Part shown: positions 9,888-19,152 of the stretch, one piece after another | Layout: the number at the start of each line of letters is the position of its first letter | Numbering within the stretch: the first letter of the stretch is position 1 | Assembly: GCF_013402915.1 (NCBI RefSeq) | Contig: NC_050723.1 | Span: 868,001-932,000 of the forward strand | Length of the DNA: 64,000 nt | Source of the DNA: Zygotorulaspora mrakii | Lineage: Eukaryota > Ascomycota > Saccharomycetes > Saccharomycetales > Saccharomycetaceae | Reading direction: 5' to 3' | Program-made: the position numbers and the translations under genes | Notes under the pieces: model-generated | The model's database searches: none | What the model was told of the DNA's origin: nothing | What the model saw: only the letters and a program-made list of their open reading frames with translations

Positions 9888-10306
9888 TAGTTGAACAGAA
9901 AGTTATCTTCGGAGTTGTCGATGATAACTTGATTAGACATTGATGACAATATTGTGATATTCAGTTATAGAAGTGTATAAGTCCTTGATTTCCATATGAT
10001 AGAATGAATAAAAACTGTTTGAAATGAGTTTGAGTGTCTGGAAAGGACGGCAGTATTTATGCGTAACATTCTGCACATATTGAACCAAAACCAGGATATG
10101 AATAAAGCACTTTCACCCTTACCTGATCACAGTTTGTATTGTCATTACGCTAGTTTTCCACTCCCATAGATTTCATGGCACAACTGTTATTTCTTTTTCC
10201 ATGCCAGACTCCTTCGTAGTCAAATTCTTGAATCGTTAACCTCTCGCGATAGATCATCAGCCGATTCTTCTTCAGGATCGATTGATATTCTGTTAGGGCA
10301 TCATCT
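9888..10306 (+). repeat. Older solo LTR remnant, 5' part (interrupted)
   Basis: The 5' part of a diverged long terminal repeat starting near TAGTTGAACAGAAAG, probably a decayed TGTTGAA start. It is collinear with, and by eye roughly four bases in five identical to, the second copy at 10307-10802. It stops at CATCT (10302-10306), where the younger copy was inserted, and resumes at 10808. With its 3' part it would total 517 bp. No internal retrotransposon coding sequence is present, so this is a solo LTR. Confidence 0.75.
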
Positions 10307-10802
10307 TATTTAGAAAGAATGTTTTCTTCGGCGTTGTCGATAGTAACTTGGTTTGACATTGATGATGATACTATGATATTCAATTATAGAGATATATAAT
10401 TCCTTTGTTTTTCTATATCATGAATTGAGATAAAACTAATTGAACTTGGATTAATATCTGGAAAATACGTCAGTATTTATACCTAGCATTTCGCACCTAT
10501 TGAACCATAAGAGAGGACGACGAGTGAAGAATTTTCATCGTCATCACACCATTTCTAGTCCCATAGAATCCACAGTACAACTGTTATTTCATGTTCCATG
10601 CCATAGACTCCTTCGTAGTCAGACTCCTGAGTTGTAAACGTCTCGTGATAGATTATCATCCGATATCTTTCCATTATCGATTGACATTCTGTTAGGGTTT
10701 CATCTGACTTCGTTTATTTCGTTTTACAGACCAATTGTCTCTTTCTGATTCTTATAAGTCATCTCTTTAATATATCTTACAATCTTGATTTATATTTCAA
10801 CA
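10307..10802 (+). repeat. Younger solo LTR nested in the older one
   Basis: A 496 bp repeat beginning TATTTAGAAAG and ending TTTCAACA. It is flanked by identical 5-base copies CATCT at 10302-10306 and 10803-10807. The match to the interrupted copy runs from its first bases to its last. A 5-bp target duplication and a CAACA end are what Ty-type LTR retrotransposons leave. This is therefore read as an insertion followed by LTR-LTR recombination that left a solo LTR. Confidence 0.75.
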
Positions 10803-10807
10803 CATCT

Positions 10808-10905
10808 GACTTCGCTTATTTTGTTGTACAAATCAATTATCTTGTTTCTGATTCTTATTAATCATCTATTTCATATATCTCACAATATCGATCTATATTT
10901 CAGCA
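10808..10905 (+). repeat. Older solo LTR remnant, 3' part
   Basis: This 98 bp segment parallels the last 97 bp of the nested LTR: it starts GACTTCG and ends with a TATATTTCAGCA-like end. It completes the interrupted older LTR. It ends 79 bp upstream of the tRNA-Phe gene, in the window upstream of Pol III genes favoured by Ty1-like elements. A short ATT trinucleotide run follows at 10904-10921. Confidence 0.75.
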
Positions 10906-10984
10906 TTATTATTATTATTATTAGCATAGATATTTCAGATAAATATATGTCTACGAGATTGAACACCTGTCATCAGATTACTAT

Positions 10985-11080
10985 GCGGATTTAGCTCAGT
11001 TGGGAGAGCGCCAGACTGAAGAATTTGTACTTCGGTCAAAAGTTATCTGGAGGTCCTGTGTTCGATCCACAGAATTCGCA
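10985..11080 (+). tRNA. tRNA-Phe (GAA) with intron
   Basis: The 96-nt gene starts GCGGATTTAGCTCAGTTGGG and ends CCACAGAATTCGCA. The acceptor arms GCGGATT/AATTCGC pair. The A box (TAGCTCAGTTGG) and B box (TGTTCGATCC) are intact. The anticodon loop CTGAAGA holds anticodon GAA. A 23-nt intron (11022-11044) sits one base 3' of the anticodon, the standard site for nuclear tRNA introns; without it the tRNA is 73 nt. A T-run terminator follows within 15 bases. The sequence is nearly identical to S. cerevisiae tRNA-Phe, and as I recall a tRNA-Phe gene also lies close to ATP1 there. Confidence 0.98.
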
Positions 11081-11534
11081 TTTATTTTTTTCTCTATTTC
11101 AGCCGTACAATTTTTAGTATGATCGTAACACGTAAACTCTATCGCCTACTTTCTTTCAATGTAATTACCTATCTATATTCATCTATTCATTACTCTCGAA
11201 AAACTAGTGGGACATAGTAAATTCTATAGCGCAATGCTGACACAAACGTTTAATCAGAAATTTTGTTTGGTGCTCACACTTAATTTTATGTGAATGGATC
11301 GCACCGTAACAATTTATCCTGTTCATCTGCTTTATGCATCACCATTATTCATTGGAGATGTGTTGTTGTTTCTTCACAAATTGGGTTTTTCTTTATTTCT
11401 GTTCTGTCACGATTGTAAACATCCCGAGGTGTTGAAAAGCGGACAAAACTATAAAAAGTCAATTTTAGTAAAAACAGTTATAATAGTAATGGAAAGTGAA
11501 TACAAAAAATGTTTTTCTTCCATTATATACTAGC
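11081..11534. other. Intergenic tRNA-Phe to ATH1 3' end
   Basis: AT-rich spacer containing the tRNA terminator T-run near 11084-11095 and the ATH1 3' region. A 79-codon open frame at 11294-11533 has no family resemblance and ends against ATH1, so I do not call it a gene. Confidence 0.5.
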
Positions 11535-14500
11535 TTATGACCTGAGAACCAGCTCTTTCAACGTAGCACCTTGACTGTCACTTTCGTCGCCATAAGCGCC
11601 TTCCATACTGAACACGACGAATCTTGTTAGCATAGAACCGCCGTGACTATCGGTATGATTGACATGCTTTTCATCAATCGTAAATTCCGTACTATTGCCT
11701 GGCAATAAATTTATATCAGTTGAATTTAGGAATTGTTCCGATGGCTTAATTTTCAGGTCCTGAAGTACAGGTACAAAAGAAAGATTGAGTCTACAGTTCC
11801 CCTCAGACGCTTTGATGCATTCTTTCAGTAAAGCAGCTTTGTCGTGCAGCTTTTCATTTATTAGATTATTCAACTCGAAAATACCAGGTAAAACTGCAAT
11901 AGATATATTTCTTGCTGGGTTTTGCCCCCAGAGTATTGATCCACTTTTGATTATTTGAGGATTATTTTTGCCCAAGTCAATCATTAATATAGCTGTCTCG
12001 TTTTTCCGAAAGGACTGCCAATGGGTGTAATTATTACCATCAAATGCCGAATATGCAACATCACCGGGAACTCCTTCTGTTAAATTTGCTGCTTCTTTGC
12101 TTTCAACAATATTTCCATCGATGTTCTTCATTGGCTTCAACAATGGAAGGATAAGCTTTTCTCCCGGATATAACGTGTGCATGTAGCTATCAAGATTTGA
12201 ATTTTGCGCACTACTAAAAGAGTATGCTTTGTACTCTTTATCAGTCACTGCAGTTTTCTCAGGTGCTTCAACGGTAATGGGTGTATCACCCATTTTATGA
12301 AAAATAGTACCATGACAATCATCGATAATGATATCAAGAACTTGGTTCATATATTTGAAATTTTTAATTGCAATACCACCAGGAAGAAGAGGAAGATCCG
12401 TAGGAACGAACTTTAACTTTCTTGTAATTTTCTTTGTTTTTGGGTCGATGGCATAAGAGAACCTTATCCCAGTTAATCCATATAAAATACTTTGCAAAAA
12501 CCCTCCATTTGCGGTTAAGAAAGGGAAAGCAGGTTGAGTTAATCCATTTGTTAAAAAATCATCGTTGGCTTGCTCACTAAATTGCGCAAAAGGACCTCTT
12601 AAAAATGGTTGCACTGATTTATAAAGATGACTTTGGGAAGATGAACCGTAATCCAACAGCGCGGCAGCAGCAGAAGCATAAACGGGGGAAGTCATAGCCG
12701 GTCCAGATGCGGATTGGCGCTCCGAATAGAAGTAAAGGTCCTTGATACTATTCTTGTGCCATTCTTTATCAATATAATTCAACGGATAGATCAGTAGTAC
12801 CACATCTGCCTGTTTACTTTCAACTGAACTATTCATCCCTGAATATTCTAAAGTTATGTTTGATGGTGCTTTCGGAATGCAGATCTTTTGGGAAACGTCT
12901 ATCCATTTTTCGTCAATGTCCTCTTCGAGATGGAGCCCGATTTCAGTAGCCCATTTGAGAAGCATCTTGATACCTGCATTCGTAAAGGCACCATTACTTA
13001 TATGATTAGCGAACTCGTCAGGATCAGTTAAATTATGAGTTTCATATATATCTAAGGTTTCATTGTATTTGACAAATGAAGCAAAAAAAACTGCAGCATT
13101 TTTAATTATTGGCCACGTCGTATATCTCAGATAGTCATCATCGATACCCTTTGCACCGTGCAAATAAACTTGAAATGAAGCTAATGCAATATCAATGTTG
13201 ACATGGTATTCGTAATCAAAACATGGTCCAGTTGAAGTACAATTGGCGAATCTACCAGAAGTCCAAGGATAAACCGCACCTGGAAATCCATTTCTACGTG
13301 CATTCGATACTGCTTCATGTTGAGTTACGTTCCTATAATTACTGATTTGTAGTGCAACTTTTGGAGCGAAAGGCAACAATGCCGGTTGCATCCAAATATC
13401 AGAATCCCAAAAAACCATCCCACCATAGGAGTCCGCTGATAATCCTGAAACAGGCACCGGGAGACCTCGGGCATCTGATATATTTGCTGTTCTTGTATTA
13501 GCTAACAGATGATACATCGATGACCTTGCAGTCATCTCTAGAAAATCATCAGAGGGAATTTCAATCTGAGCACCATCATAGAGTTGAGCCCAAGCGTTTC
13601 TGTGGGCAGATAAAAGATCATCATAATGTCCTTTACTCTGTATAGCAATTTGTTTGGCAAAATCCAAATTAGATATGTTCTTTTGATACCCTGAGAAATA
13701 CTCTGACGATACGACCCCAACGTATTTGCGAATCGTCAAAGAAGGATTATCGAATGATAGCTTCACTTTACAGGATTGTGCAACTTTCTCATTTGTTGAA
13801 AGTTTTATATTCGGAATGAACAATTCTTCTCCATGTTCCACTGAAGCTGTAGAATATATTACTGTGTCAGAATATGGCACGTTTTCCGGTTCGACGGTTA
13901 AGTGAATACCTTGATTTTTCTCATCAAAACCCGAGTCTCTCAAAACCGTTCTACGGCTAGTATTGAAATCAAGAATATCATGAATTTCAATATCAAGCTC
14001 GTCCGCATCGATTAGGAGATCCGAATTCAACTTGATGCTCAGAGATATAATTGCGAGGGGCATGATCTTTTTATGGCAAATAATTTCACTCCTGACAGTG
14101 AGTAAACCACCAAGCCAATCCAGCTCGGTGGCAACAATTCCATCTTTCAAAGACAGATTTTGACTGTAACTGGTGGCATCCTCCACCTGGACTTCGGTGG
14201 CATTGAACCACCGAGACCCATTTTGTATCGAAAACTGTAAATTTGTCCACTGAGGAATTGACGATATGACGGTGGTATAGCCATGCTCATCTAGCTCTGG
14301 GAAGTTGGTCGAATTTAATTTCTCTTGTAAGCAGTAGAAATCTGATACATACGCACCTGAGTACCTTTGTTCTCGAAGCGGCCAGCCATTGTTAAGCGAA
14401 CCCGGGACCTCCGGATCGCTCCACATATTGAAGGTGTCAAGTGAGAACCCAAGTCCGACATTTGGTATTCGCGCCCCAATGTATCCATTCGCCACATAGG

Positions 14501-14744
14501 GCTGTCTGGTGTATGTGTTTTGGCAGAAGACCCTCGAGCCTAGAGTCCCATTTTCGTAAAATGTGCCGTCATCATCTTTGAGATGCAAGTACAGTTTTTT
14601 CGCCTCACTTCCGCTGCTACCACTAGCACCAACCGTTTCGAAGACCGACGCAAATACAGCATTGAAATCCCCACCAGCTTCGGCGCCATCAGCTGCTACT
14701 AACGCCCAATACGCGACCAGAACTAGTCCCAATTGCAAACTCAT
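11535..14744 (-). CDS. ATH1: Acid trehalase (GH65)
   Basis: Acid trehalase, which hydrolyses alpha,alpha-trehalose to two glucoses at the cell surface or in the vacuole and allows growth on external trehalose. It is 1069 aa; S. cerevisiae Ath1 is 1211. The N-terminus here looks like a classical cleavable signal peptide (hydrophobic residues 4-18, then AADGAEA), unlike the internal signal anchor of S. cerevisiae Ath1. The GH65 core includes the block beginning [14 protein letters not shown] near the start, the substrate-binding [10 protein letters not shown] motif and [13 protein letters not shown], whose glutamate is the family general acid. Many N-glycosylation sequons occur. Near the C-terminus [18 protein letters not shown] and [13 protein letters not shown] form the conserved discoidin-like part. 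The upstream spacer, shared with ATP1, has candidate stress-response elements. Confidence 0.96.
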   Translation of the reverse strand: MSLQLGLVLVAYWALVAADGAEAGGDFNAVFASVFETVGASGSSGSEAKKLYLHLKDDDGTFYENGTLGSRVFCQNTYTRQPYVANGYIGARIPNVGLGFSLDTFNMWSDPEVPGSLNNGWPLREQRYSGAYVSDFYCLQEKLNSTNFPELDEHGYTTVISSIPQWTNLQFSIQNGSRWFNATEVQVEDATSYSQNLSLKDGIVATELDWLGGLLTVRSEIICHKKIMPLAIISLSIKLNSDLLIDADELDIEIHDILDFNTSRRTVLRDSGFDEKNQGIHLTVEPENVPYSDTVIYSTASVEHGEELFIPNIKLSTNEKVAQSCKVKLSFDNPSLTIRKYVGVVSSEYFSGYQKNISNLDFAKQIAIQSKGHYDDLLSAHRNAWAQLYDGAQIEIPSDDFLEMTARSSMYHLLANTRTANISDARGLPVPVSGLSADSYGGMVFWDSDIWMQPALLPFAPKVALQISNYRNVTQHEAVSNARRNGFPGAVYPWTSGRFANCTSTGPCFDYEYHVNIDIALASFQVYLHGAKGIDDDYLRYTTWPIIKNAAVFFASFVKYNETLDIYETHNLTDPDEFANHISNGAFTNAGIKMLLKWATEIGLHLEEDIDEKWIDVSQKICIPKAPSNITLEYSGMNSSVESKQADVVLLIYPLNYIDKEWHKNSIKDLYFYSERQSASGPAMTSPVYASAAAALLDYGSSSQSHLYKSVQPFLRGPFAQFSEQANDDFLTNGLTQPAFPFLTANGGFLQSILYGLTGIRFSYAIDPKTKKITRKLKFVPTDLPLLPGGIAIKNFKYMNQVLDIIIDDCHGTIFHKMGDTPITVEAPEKTAVTDKEYKAYSFSSAQNSNLDSYMHTLYPGEKLILPLLKPMKNIDGNIVESKEAANLTEGVPGDVAYSAFDGNNYTHWQSFRKNETAILMIDLGKNNPQIIKSGSILWGQNPARNISIAVLPGIFELNNLINEKLHDKAALLKECIKASEGNCRLNLSFVPVLQDLKIKPSEQFLNSTDINLLPGNSTEFTIDEKHVNHTDSHGGSMLTRFVVFSMEGAYGDESDSQGATLKELVLRS

Positions 14745-14962
14745 CTGCTACTGTAAAACACTGCTGCGATCCCGACCTGCACCGGCCACCAGGACCATTG
14801 CCCGTTGTTTATATGTCGCATCGCCACCACAGAGATCTTCCCGTCATCCCCGGCCTGGGCACTATCACCTTAAAAGCACAAATATAGTAACCCGCCCTCG
14901 CGACAGATCCCTTCGACCAGTTTTGGACCAGCAAGCCACAAAGAACGTAAAGCCAGCAACGA

Positions 14963-14980
14963 CGCGGCGCTTGCGCCGCG
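14963..14980. repeat. GC-rich inverted repeat
   Basis: Arms CGCGGCGC and GCGCCGCG separated by TT. It lies about 220 bp upstream of the ATH1 start. It could be a dimeric regulator site or a cruciform-prone sequence; no factor is assigned. Confidence 0.5.
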
Positions 14981-15145
14981 CACCCGCCCCTCTTTTCGCT
15001 CGTCCCACCTTTGCGGTAGCCATGGCAACAACGTGCGAGCGAACCCCCCAGCAACCGGACACAGCCCACTGTCCGGGCACATAAGTAAAACCCAGACCTT
15101 ACGTCCTCTTGGTCCTCCAACGAGCGAGTCCTCAATTCTCCTCTG

Positions 15146-15153
15146 ACCAATCA
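15146..15153 (+). promoter_or_regulatory. HAP2/3/4/5-type CCAAT box
   Basis: ACCAATCA matches the Hap complex consensus ACCAATNA exactly. A second match in the opposite orientation, TGATTGGC, lies at 15516-15523, 356 bp before the ATP1 start. The Hap complex activates respiratory genes in non-fermentable carbon, which suits ATP1. Consensus match only. Confidence 0.5.
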
Positions 15154-15216
15154 GAACGCAAGAAAAACAAGTGTCGTACCAGGTGACATGCATTGCTCCA
15201 CCCCATCACCCCACAA

Positions 15217-15229
15217 CGTACATCGCGAT
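15217..15229 (-). promoter_or_regulatory. Abf1-type site upstream of ATP1
   Basis: CGTACATCGCGAT fits CGTNNNNNRYGAY, the reverse complement of the Abf1 consensus RTCRYNNNNNACG. Abf1 sites are common in promoters of mitochondrial and ribosomal genes. Consensus match only. Confidence 0.45.
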
Positions 15230-15878
15230 CTCTAAAATACAGGGGGCACTTCCCGCCAGCCTGATATATACAACGTGGAAAGTGACCATGAGCGTCAGAA
15301 AACCATCTCCAGCCAGTTCCCGTCTTGCTCCACAGCCGAGACCGAGAGCGAATTAGAAGCTGTTTTTTCAGAAACGTAGCTGGTGCTGCTTCGCGCGCTG
15401 CTCGATTAGACCACACCCGTGCTAATTCCTGTCTCTCTCTCTACACTCAGGGCAGAGGATCGAGAATTGTTTCAACGATTGGATCCTTACTGACAACTTT
15501 CTTATAAGATTCAATTGATTGGCAAGGTGTAGATTGCGCTGAGTTATTTTAGTTTGGCTTGTTATTTAATTCAGTCCTATATCGCTAGCGTGCTTGAAAA
15601 TTGTCACCGTTTAGGTTTTATCTCTCCCAGTAGATTTCGAGAAAAGTTCCAGAGTTTATTGCCATTGCAAAAAGCTGAATTATACTTTTACCGGCTGTGA
15701 TTTAACGTTAACGCATTTTATATATTCCCAATAAGAACGAGCATATTATTAAGGAAGAAAGGTTTCATCTGGTTTGAAGAGTCTTTCTGAATATTGTGCT
15801 ATCAAAAGTAAATTTTTCGCAGGAGAAAAAATATCAGAGTTTTGACGAAACAAAACAGATTAGAATAGAGTATAAGCA

Positions 15879-17519
15879 ATGTTGTCCCGTGCCAGTGCTT
15901 TGCGTTCTGCTACCAGATCGCTTGTTAACGTTGCTAGAGTTGCTAGAGTTGCTAGACCAGCCACCCTCATTGCTGGAAGAAGATACGCCACAGCCAAAGC
16001 TCAACCTACAGAAGTTTCTTCGATTTTGGAAGAGAGAATTAGAGGTGTTTCCGAGGAGGCCAACTTGAACGAAACCGGTAGAGTTTTGTCTGTGGGTGAT
16101 GGTATTGCTCGTGTGTTTGGTTTGAACAACATTCAAGCTGAAGAACTGGTTGAGTTTTCTTCAGGTGTCAAAGGTATGGCTCTGAATTTGGAACCAGGCC
16201 AGGTTGGTATCGTTTTGTTCGGTTCCGATAGATTAGTCAAGGAAGGTGAACTGGTTAAGAGAACCGGTAAGATTGTCGATGTTGGTGTTGGTCCTGCTCT
16301 GTTGGGTAGAGTTGTGGATGCATTGGGTAACCCAATCGATGGTAAGGGACCAATTGACGCAGTCGGCCGTACCAGAGCTCAAGTCAAGGCTCCTGGTATC
16401 TTGCCAAGAAGATCTGTTCACGAACCTGTCCAAACTGGTTTGAAATCCGTTGATGCTTTGGTTCCAGTTGGCAGAGGCCAAAGAGAATTGATTATTGGTG
16501 ATCGTCAAACAGGTAAAACTGCTGTCGCATTAGACACTATCTTGAATCAAAAAAGATGGAATGACGGTAATGATGAAAAGAAGAAGTTGTACTGTGTTTA
16601 CGTCGCTGTTGGTCAAAAGAGATCTACTGTGGCCCAATTGGTTCAAACTCTTGAACAACACGATGCCATGAAATATACCATCATCGTTGCAGCTACAGCC
16701 TCAGAAGCTGCTCCTTTACAATATTTAGCTCCTTTCACAGCTGCTTCTATTGGTGAATGGTTCAGAGACAATGGTAAACACGCTTTGATCGTCTACGATG
16801 ATTTGTCAAAGCAAGCTGTTGCTTACCGTCAATTATCTCTATTGTTGAGACGTCCACCTGGTCGTGAAGCTTATCCAGGTGATGTTTTCTACTTACATTC
16901 CAGGCTATTGGAAAGAGCTGCCAAGATGTCCGAGAAAGAAGGTGGTGGTTCTTTAACCGCTTTGCCTGTTATCGAAACTCAAGGTGGTGATGTCTCCGCT
17001 TATATTCCAACAAACGTTATTTCTATTACTGATGGTCAAATTTTCTTGGAAGCTGAATTATTCTACAAGGGTATCAGACCAGCTATTAATGTCGGTTTGT
17101 CAGTTTCAAGAGTTGGTTCCGCTGCTCAAGTTAAAGCCTTGAAACAAGTTGCAGGTTCCTTGAAACTTTTCTTGGCTCAATACAGAGAAGTCGCTGCTTT
17201 CGCTCAATTCGGTTCAGATTTGGATGCATCTACTAAACAAACTTTAACCAGAGGTGAAAGATTGACTCAATTGCTAAAACAACCTCAATACTCCCCTCTA
17301 GCCGCTGAAGAACAAGTTCCTTTGATCTATGCTGGTGTTAACGGTCATCTAGATAATGTTGCTCTATCAAGAATCGGTGAATTCGAAACCGCCTTTTTGG
17401 CTTACTTGAAATCAAATCATGATGATATTCTATCCACTATTAGAGATAAGGGTGAATTGAGCAAAGAGTTGTTGGAAAAGATGAAGTCCGCTACTGAATC
17501 CTTTGTTGCTACTTTCTAA
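15879..17519 (+). CDS. ATP1: F1F0 ATP synthase subunit alpha, mitochondrial
   Basis: Alpha subunit of the F1 head of mitochondrial ATP synthase. It is 546 aa, nearly collinear with the S. cerevisiae protein. The first 35 or so residues form an Arg/Ala/Ser-rich, acid-free mitochondrial presequence, after which [14 protein letters not shown] mature sequence begins (here [12 protein letters not shown]). The P-loop GDRQTGKT is at about 206. [11 protein letters not shown], near 410, contains the conserved arginine finger region. The C-terminal helical domain ends in TESFVATF. Codon use is strongly biased toward yeast optimal codons, as expected of an abundant protein. The presequence contains three tandem copies of the 9-mer GTTGCTAGA (15930-15956), encoding Val-Ala-Arg repeats. 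Upstream HAP and Abf1-type sites suggest respiratory control. Confidence 0.99.
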   Translation: MLSRASALRSATRSLVNVARVARVARPATLIAGRRYATAKAQPTEVSSILEERIRGVSEEANLNETGRVLSVGDGIARVFGLNNIQAEELVEFSSGVKGMALNLEPGQVGIVLFGSDRLVKEGELVKRTGKIVDVGVGPALLGRVVDALGNPIDGKGPIDAVGRTRAQVKAPGILPRRSVHEPVQTGLKSVDALVPVGRGQRELIIGDRQTGKTAVALDTILNQKRWNDGNDEKKKLYCVYVAVGQKRSTVAQLVQTLEQHDAMKYTIIVAATASEAAPLQYLAPFTAASIGEWFRDNGKHALIVYDDLSKQAVAYRQLSLLLRRPPGREAYPGDVFYLHSRLLERAAKMSEKEGGGSLTALPVIETQGGDVSAYIPTNVISITDGQIFLEAELFYKGIRPAINVGLSVSRVGSAAQVKALKQVAGSLKLFLAQYREVAAFAQFGSDLDASTKQTLTRGERLTQLLKQPQYSPLAAEEQVPLIYAGVNGHLDNVALSRIGEFETAFLAYLKSNHDDILSTIRDKGELSKELLEKMKSATESFVATF

Positions 17520-17888
17520 GCATAATAAAAGAAAAATGAACTAAATGAATTCTTTTCATTTTCTTTTTTTAAAATAGTAACGGATTTATATACTTCAATT
17601 AAGCAAATTTTTGACAAATAAAAAAAGAAACCTAAGAGAAATGAGATAATGTTTATCATCCTTTAAAAACATATATATGAAATCAAAATATTCTTTATAT
17701 ATTACATTTTGAACATTTCTGTTTGAAAATTATATTCTTTCCATAAAATATCCATATTTTCCAGTTTCGTCATTTTAAGGACAAATTTAACTTATTGAAA
17801 AATCAGTAACTATCAAAGTGTAAATAATAAATAAAAAAATTATCGAAGATCGCGCTAGTTATATTGAGCAGCAACGTTAGCGGTCTTA
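17520..17888. other. Intergenic ATP1-CCL1
   Basis: Very AT-rich spacer between genes on the same strand, holding the ATP1 3' end and the CCL1 promoter. No RNA gene or repeat recognised. Confidence 0.5.
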
Positions 17889-18995
17889 ATGTCTACGGCA
17901 ACTTCAAAAGAGTTGACTCCTAATGCAGAAGCAGCAGAACCGAACAAACCACCGAATTATAAACGTTTAACAGATGATGACCTCTTTAGGCATTCATCAC
18001 AATATAGATTTTGGTCCTTCACACCCGAACAATTGACCCAGAAGAGAATCCAGGTTAATGCTCAAGCAACCAGCTCTGTAGGAGAGAGTTTGAGAAACTT
18101 CATATCAGAGAATCAAGCAAATTTAGCTGAGGAAGATATTAAAAGCATTGAAGAGAAAGCTGTACCTGTTACAATGGAAGAGGAAATAAAGTTAGTAAGT
18201 ATTTATGCCAAAAAATTACAAGGTATTGCACAACATTTAAACTTACCAACAGAGGTAGTTGGAACTTCTATTACATTTTTCCGAAGGTTCTATTTAGAGA
18301 ATTCAGTCTTACAAATGCATCCTAAGTTAATTGTACTCACCACTATTTTTTTGGCTTGTAAATCAGAAAATTACTTTATTGGAATTGATTCATTCTCTCA
18401 AAAAACTAAAAGACCCAAGGACTCTATCTTGAAGTACGAGTTTCAACTTCTAGAAAGTTTAAGATTTTCATTACTGGTACATCATCCTTTTAAACCTCTG
18501 CATGGATTTTTCCTAGATATTCAAGCTGTATTACATGGTAAAGTGGATTTGAAATACATGGGCCAAATCTATGATAAATGCAAAAAGACAATAACTGAAG
18601 CACTATTAACAGACGTTGTTTACTTTTACACACCACCACAAATAACACTTGCTGCTTTGCTCTTAGAAGACGAAGCTCTTACGACAAGATACCTGGAATT
18701 GAAGTTTCACGGAAATTTTCAAGCTGCTTCAGATAGCACAAACCAAGAGAGTAATGAAGTTATCTCGAAAAGTAATTTAACAATAAATTTTGATGTCCTG
18801 ATGAATCTAATTACATCTTGTAAACAACAAATAGAAAAACCAACTACAGTATCTGTAGAAGAAGCGATAGCCATTGATGCCAAAGTACAATTCTGCAGTG
18901 ACCCAAACAAACTACTGAGAAAGTTGAAAAGGCGACCAACTGATAGCTCACTGACGCAATTCCCCACCGATAAGAGACCAAAAGTTAGCGATTGA
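17889..18995 (+). CDS. CCL1: Cyclin Ccl1 of the TFIIH kinase
   Basis: Cyclin H homologue that binds Kin28 (Cdk7) and Tfb3 in the TFIIK module of TFIIH, phosphorylating the Pol II C-terminal domain. It is 368 aa (393 in S. cerevisiae). A short N-terminal helix region with YRFWSFTPEQL is typical of cyclin H. The first cyclin box is around 95-200, with FFRRFYLENSVL and the LTTIFLACKSEN segment. The second runs to about 265, with YFYTPPQITLAALLLED. Ccl1 and Yme1 converge here with 157 bp between their ends, as YPR025C and YPR024W do in S. cerevisiae, where ATH1 (YPR026W) is also adjacent. Confidence 0.95.
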   Translation: MSTATSKELTPNAEAAEPNKPPNYKRLTDDDLFRHSSQYRFWSFTPEQLTQKRIQVNAQATSSVGESLRNFISENQANLAEEDIKSIEEKAVPVTMEEEIKLVSIYAKKLQGIAQHLNLPTEVVGTSITFFRRFYLENSVLQMHPKLIVLTTIFLACKSENYFIGIDSFSQKTKRPKDSILKYEFQLLESLRFSLLVHHPFKPLHGFFLDIQAVLHGKVDLKYMGQIYDKCKKTITEALLTDVVYFYTPPQITLAALLLEDEALTTRYLELKFHGNFQAASDSTNQESNEVISKSNLTINFDVLMNLITSCKQQIEKPTTVSVEEAIAIDAKVQFCSDPNKLLRKLKRRPTDSSLTQFPTDKRPKVSD

Positions 18996-19152
18996 TTTTT
19001 TGATTAGGTTTTCGCTCCAACACAACATCGTAATTCTATTATGTTTGCTGTATATTTACATATGAATGCTCTCGCTTATTTACATCTACACTGCCAGGTA
19101 GTTTTATGTATGCATCACTTTTTTTTTTGGATTTTTTGGTATTACAAGGCTA

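Larger units (their letters stand above)
14745..15878. promoter_or_regulatory. Divergent ATH1/ATP1 intergenic region
   Basis: A 1.1 kb shared upstream region. The ATH1-proximal part (about 14,750-15,430) is markedly GC-rich, the ATP1-proximal part AT-rich. It holds HAP-type CCAAT boxes, an Abf1-type site, two STRE cores (CCCCT at 14987-14991 and AGGGG at 15241-15245) and a near-perfect inverted repeat at 14963-14980. Open frames across the GC-rich part lack resemblance to known proteins and I treat them as fortuitous. Confidence 0.6.

Noticed and set aside
10785..10994. 69-codon frame across the LTR end and tRNA start
   Set aside because: It consists of LTR sequence and runs into the tRNA gene.
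11294..11533. 79-codon frame between tRNA-Phe and ATH1
   Set aside because: Short, no homology seen, and it abuts the ATH1 stop on the opposite strand.
14563..15084. 173-codon plus-strand frame overlapping the ATH1 start
   Set aside because: It is antisense to the ATH1 signal peptide region and continues into a GC-rich promoter; no resemblance to known proteins.
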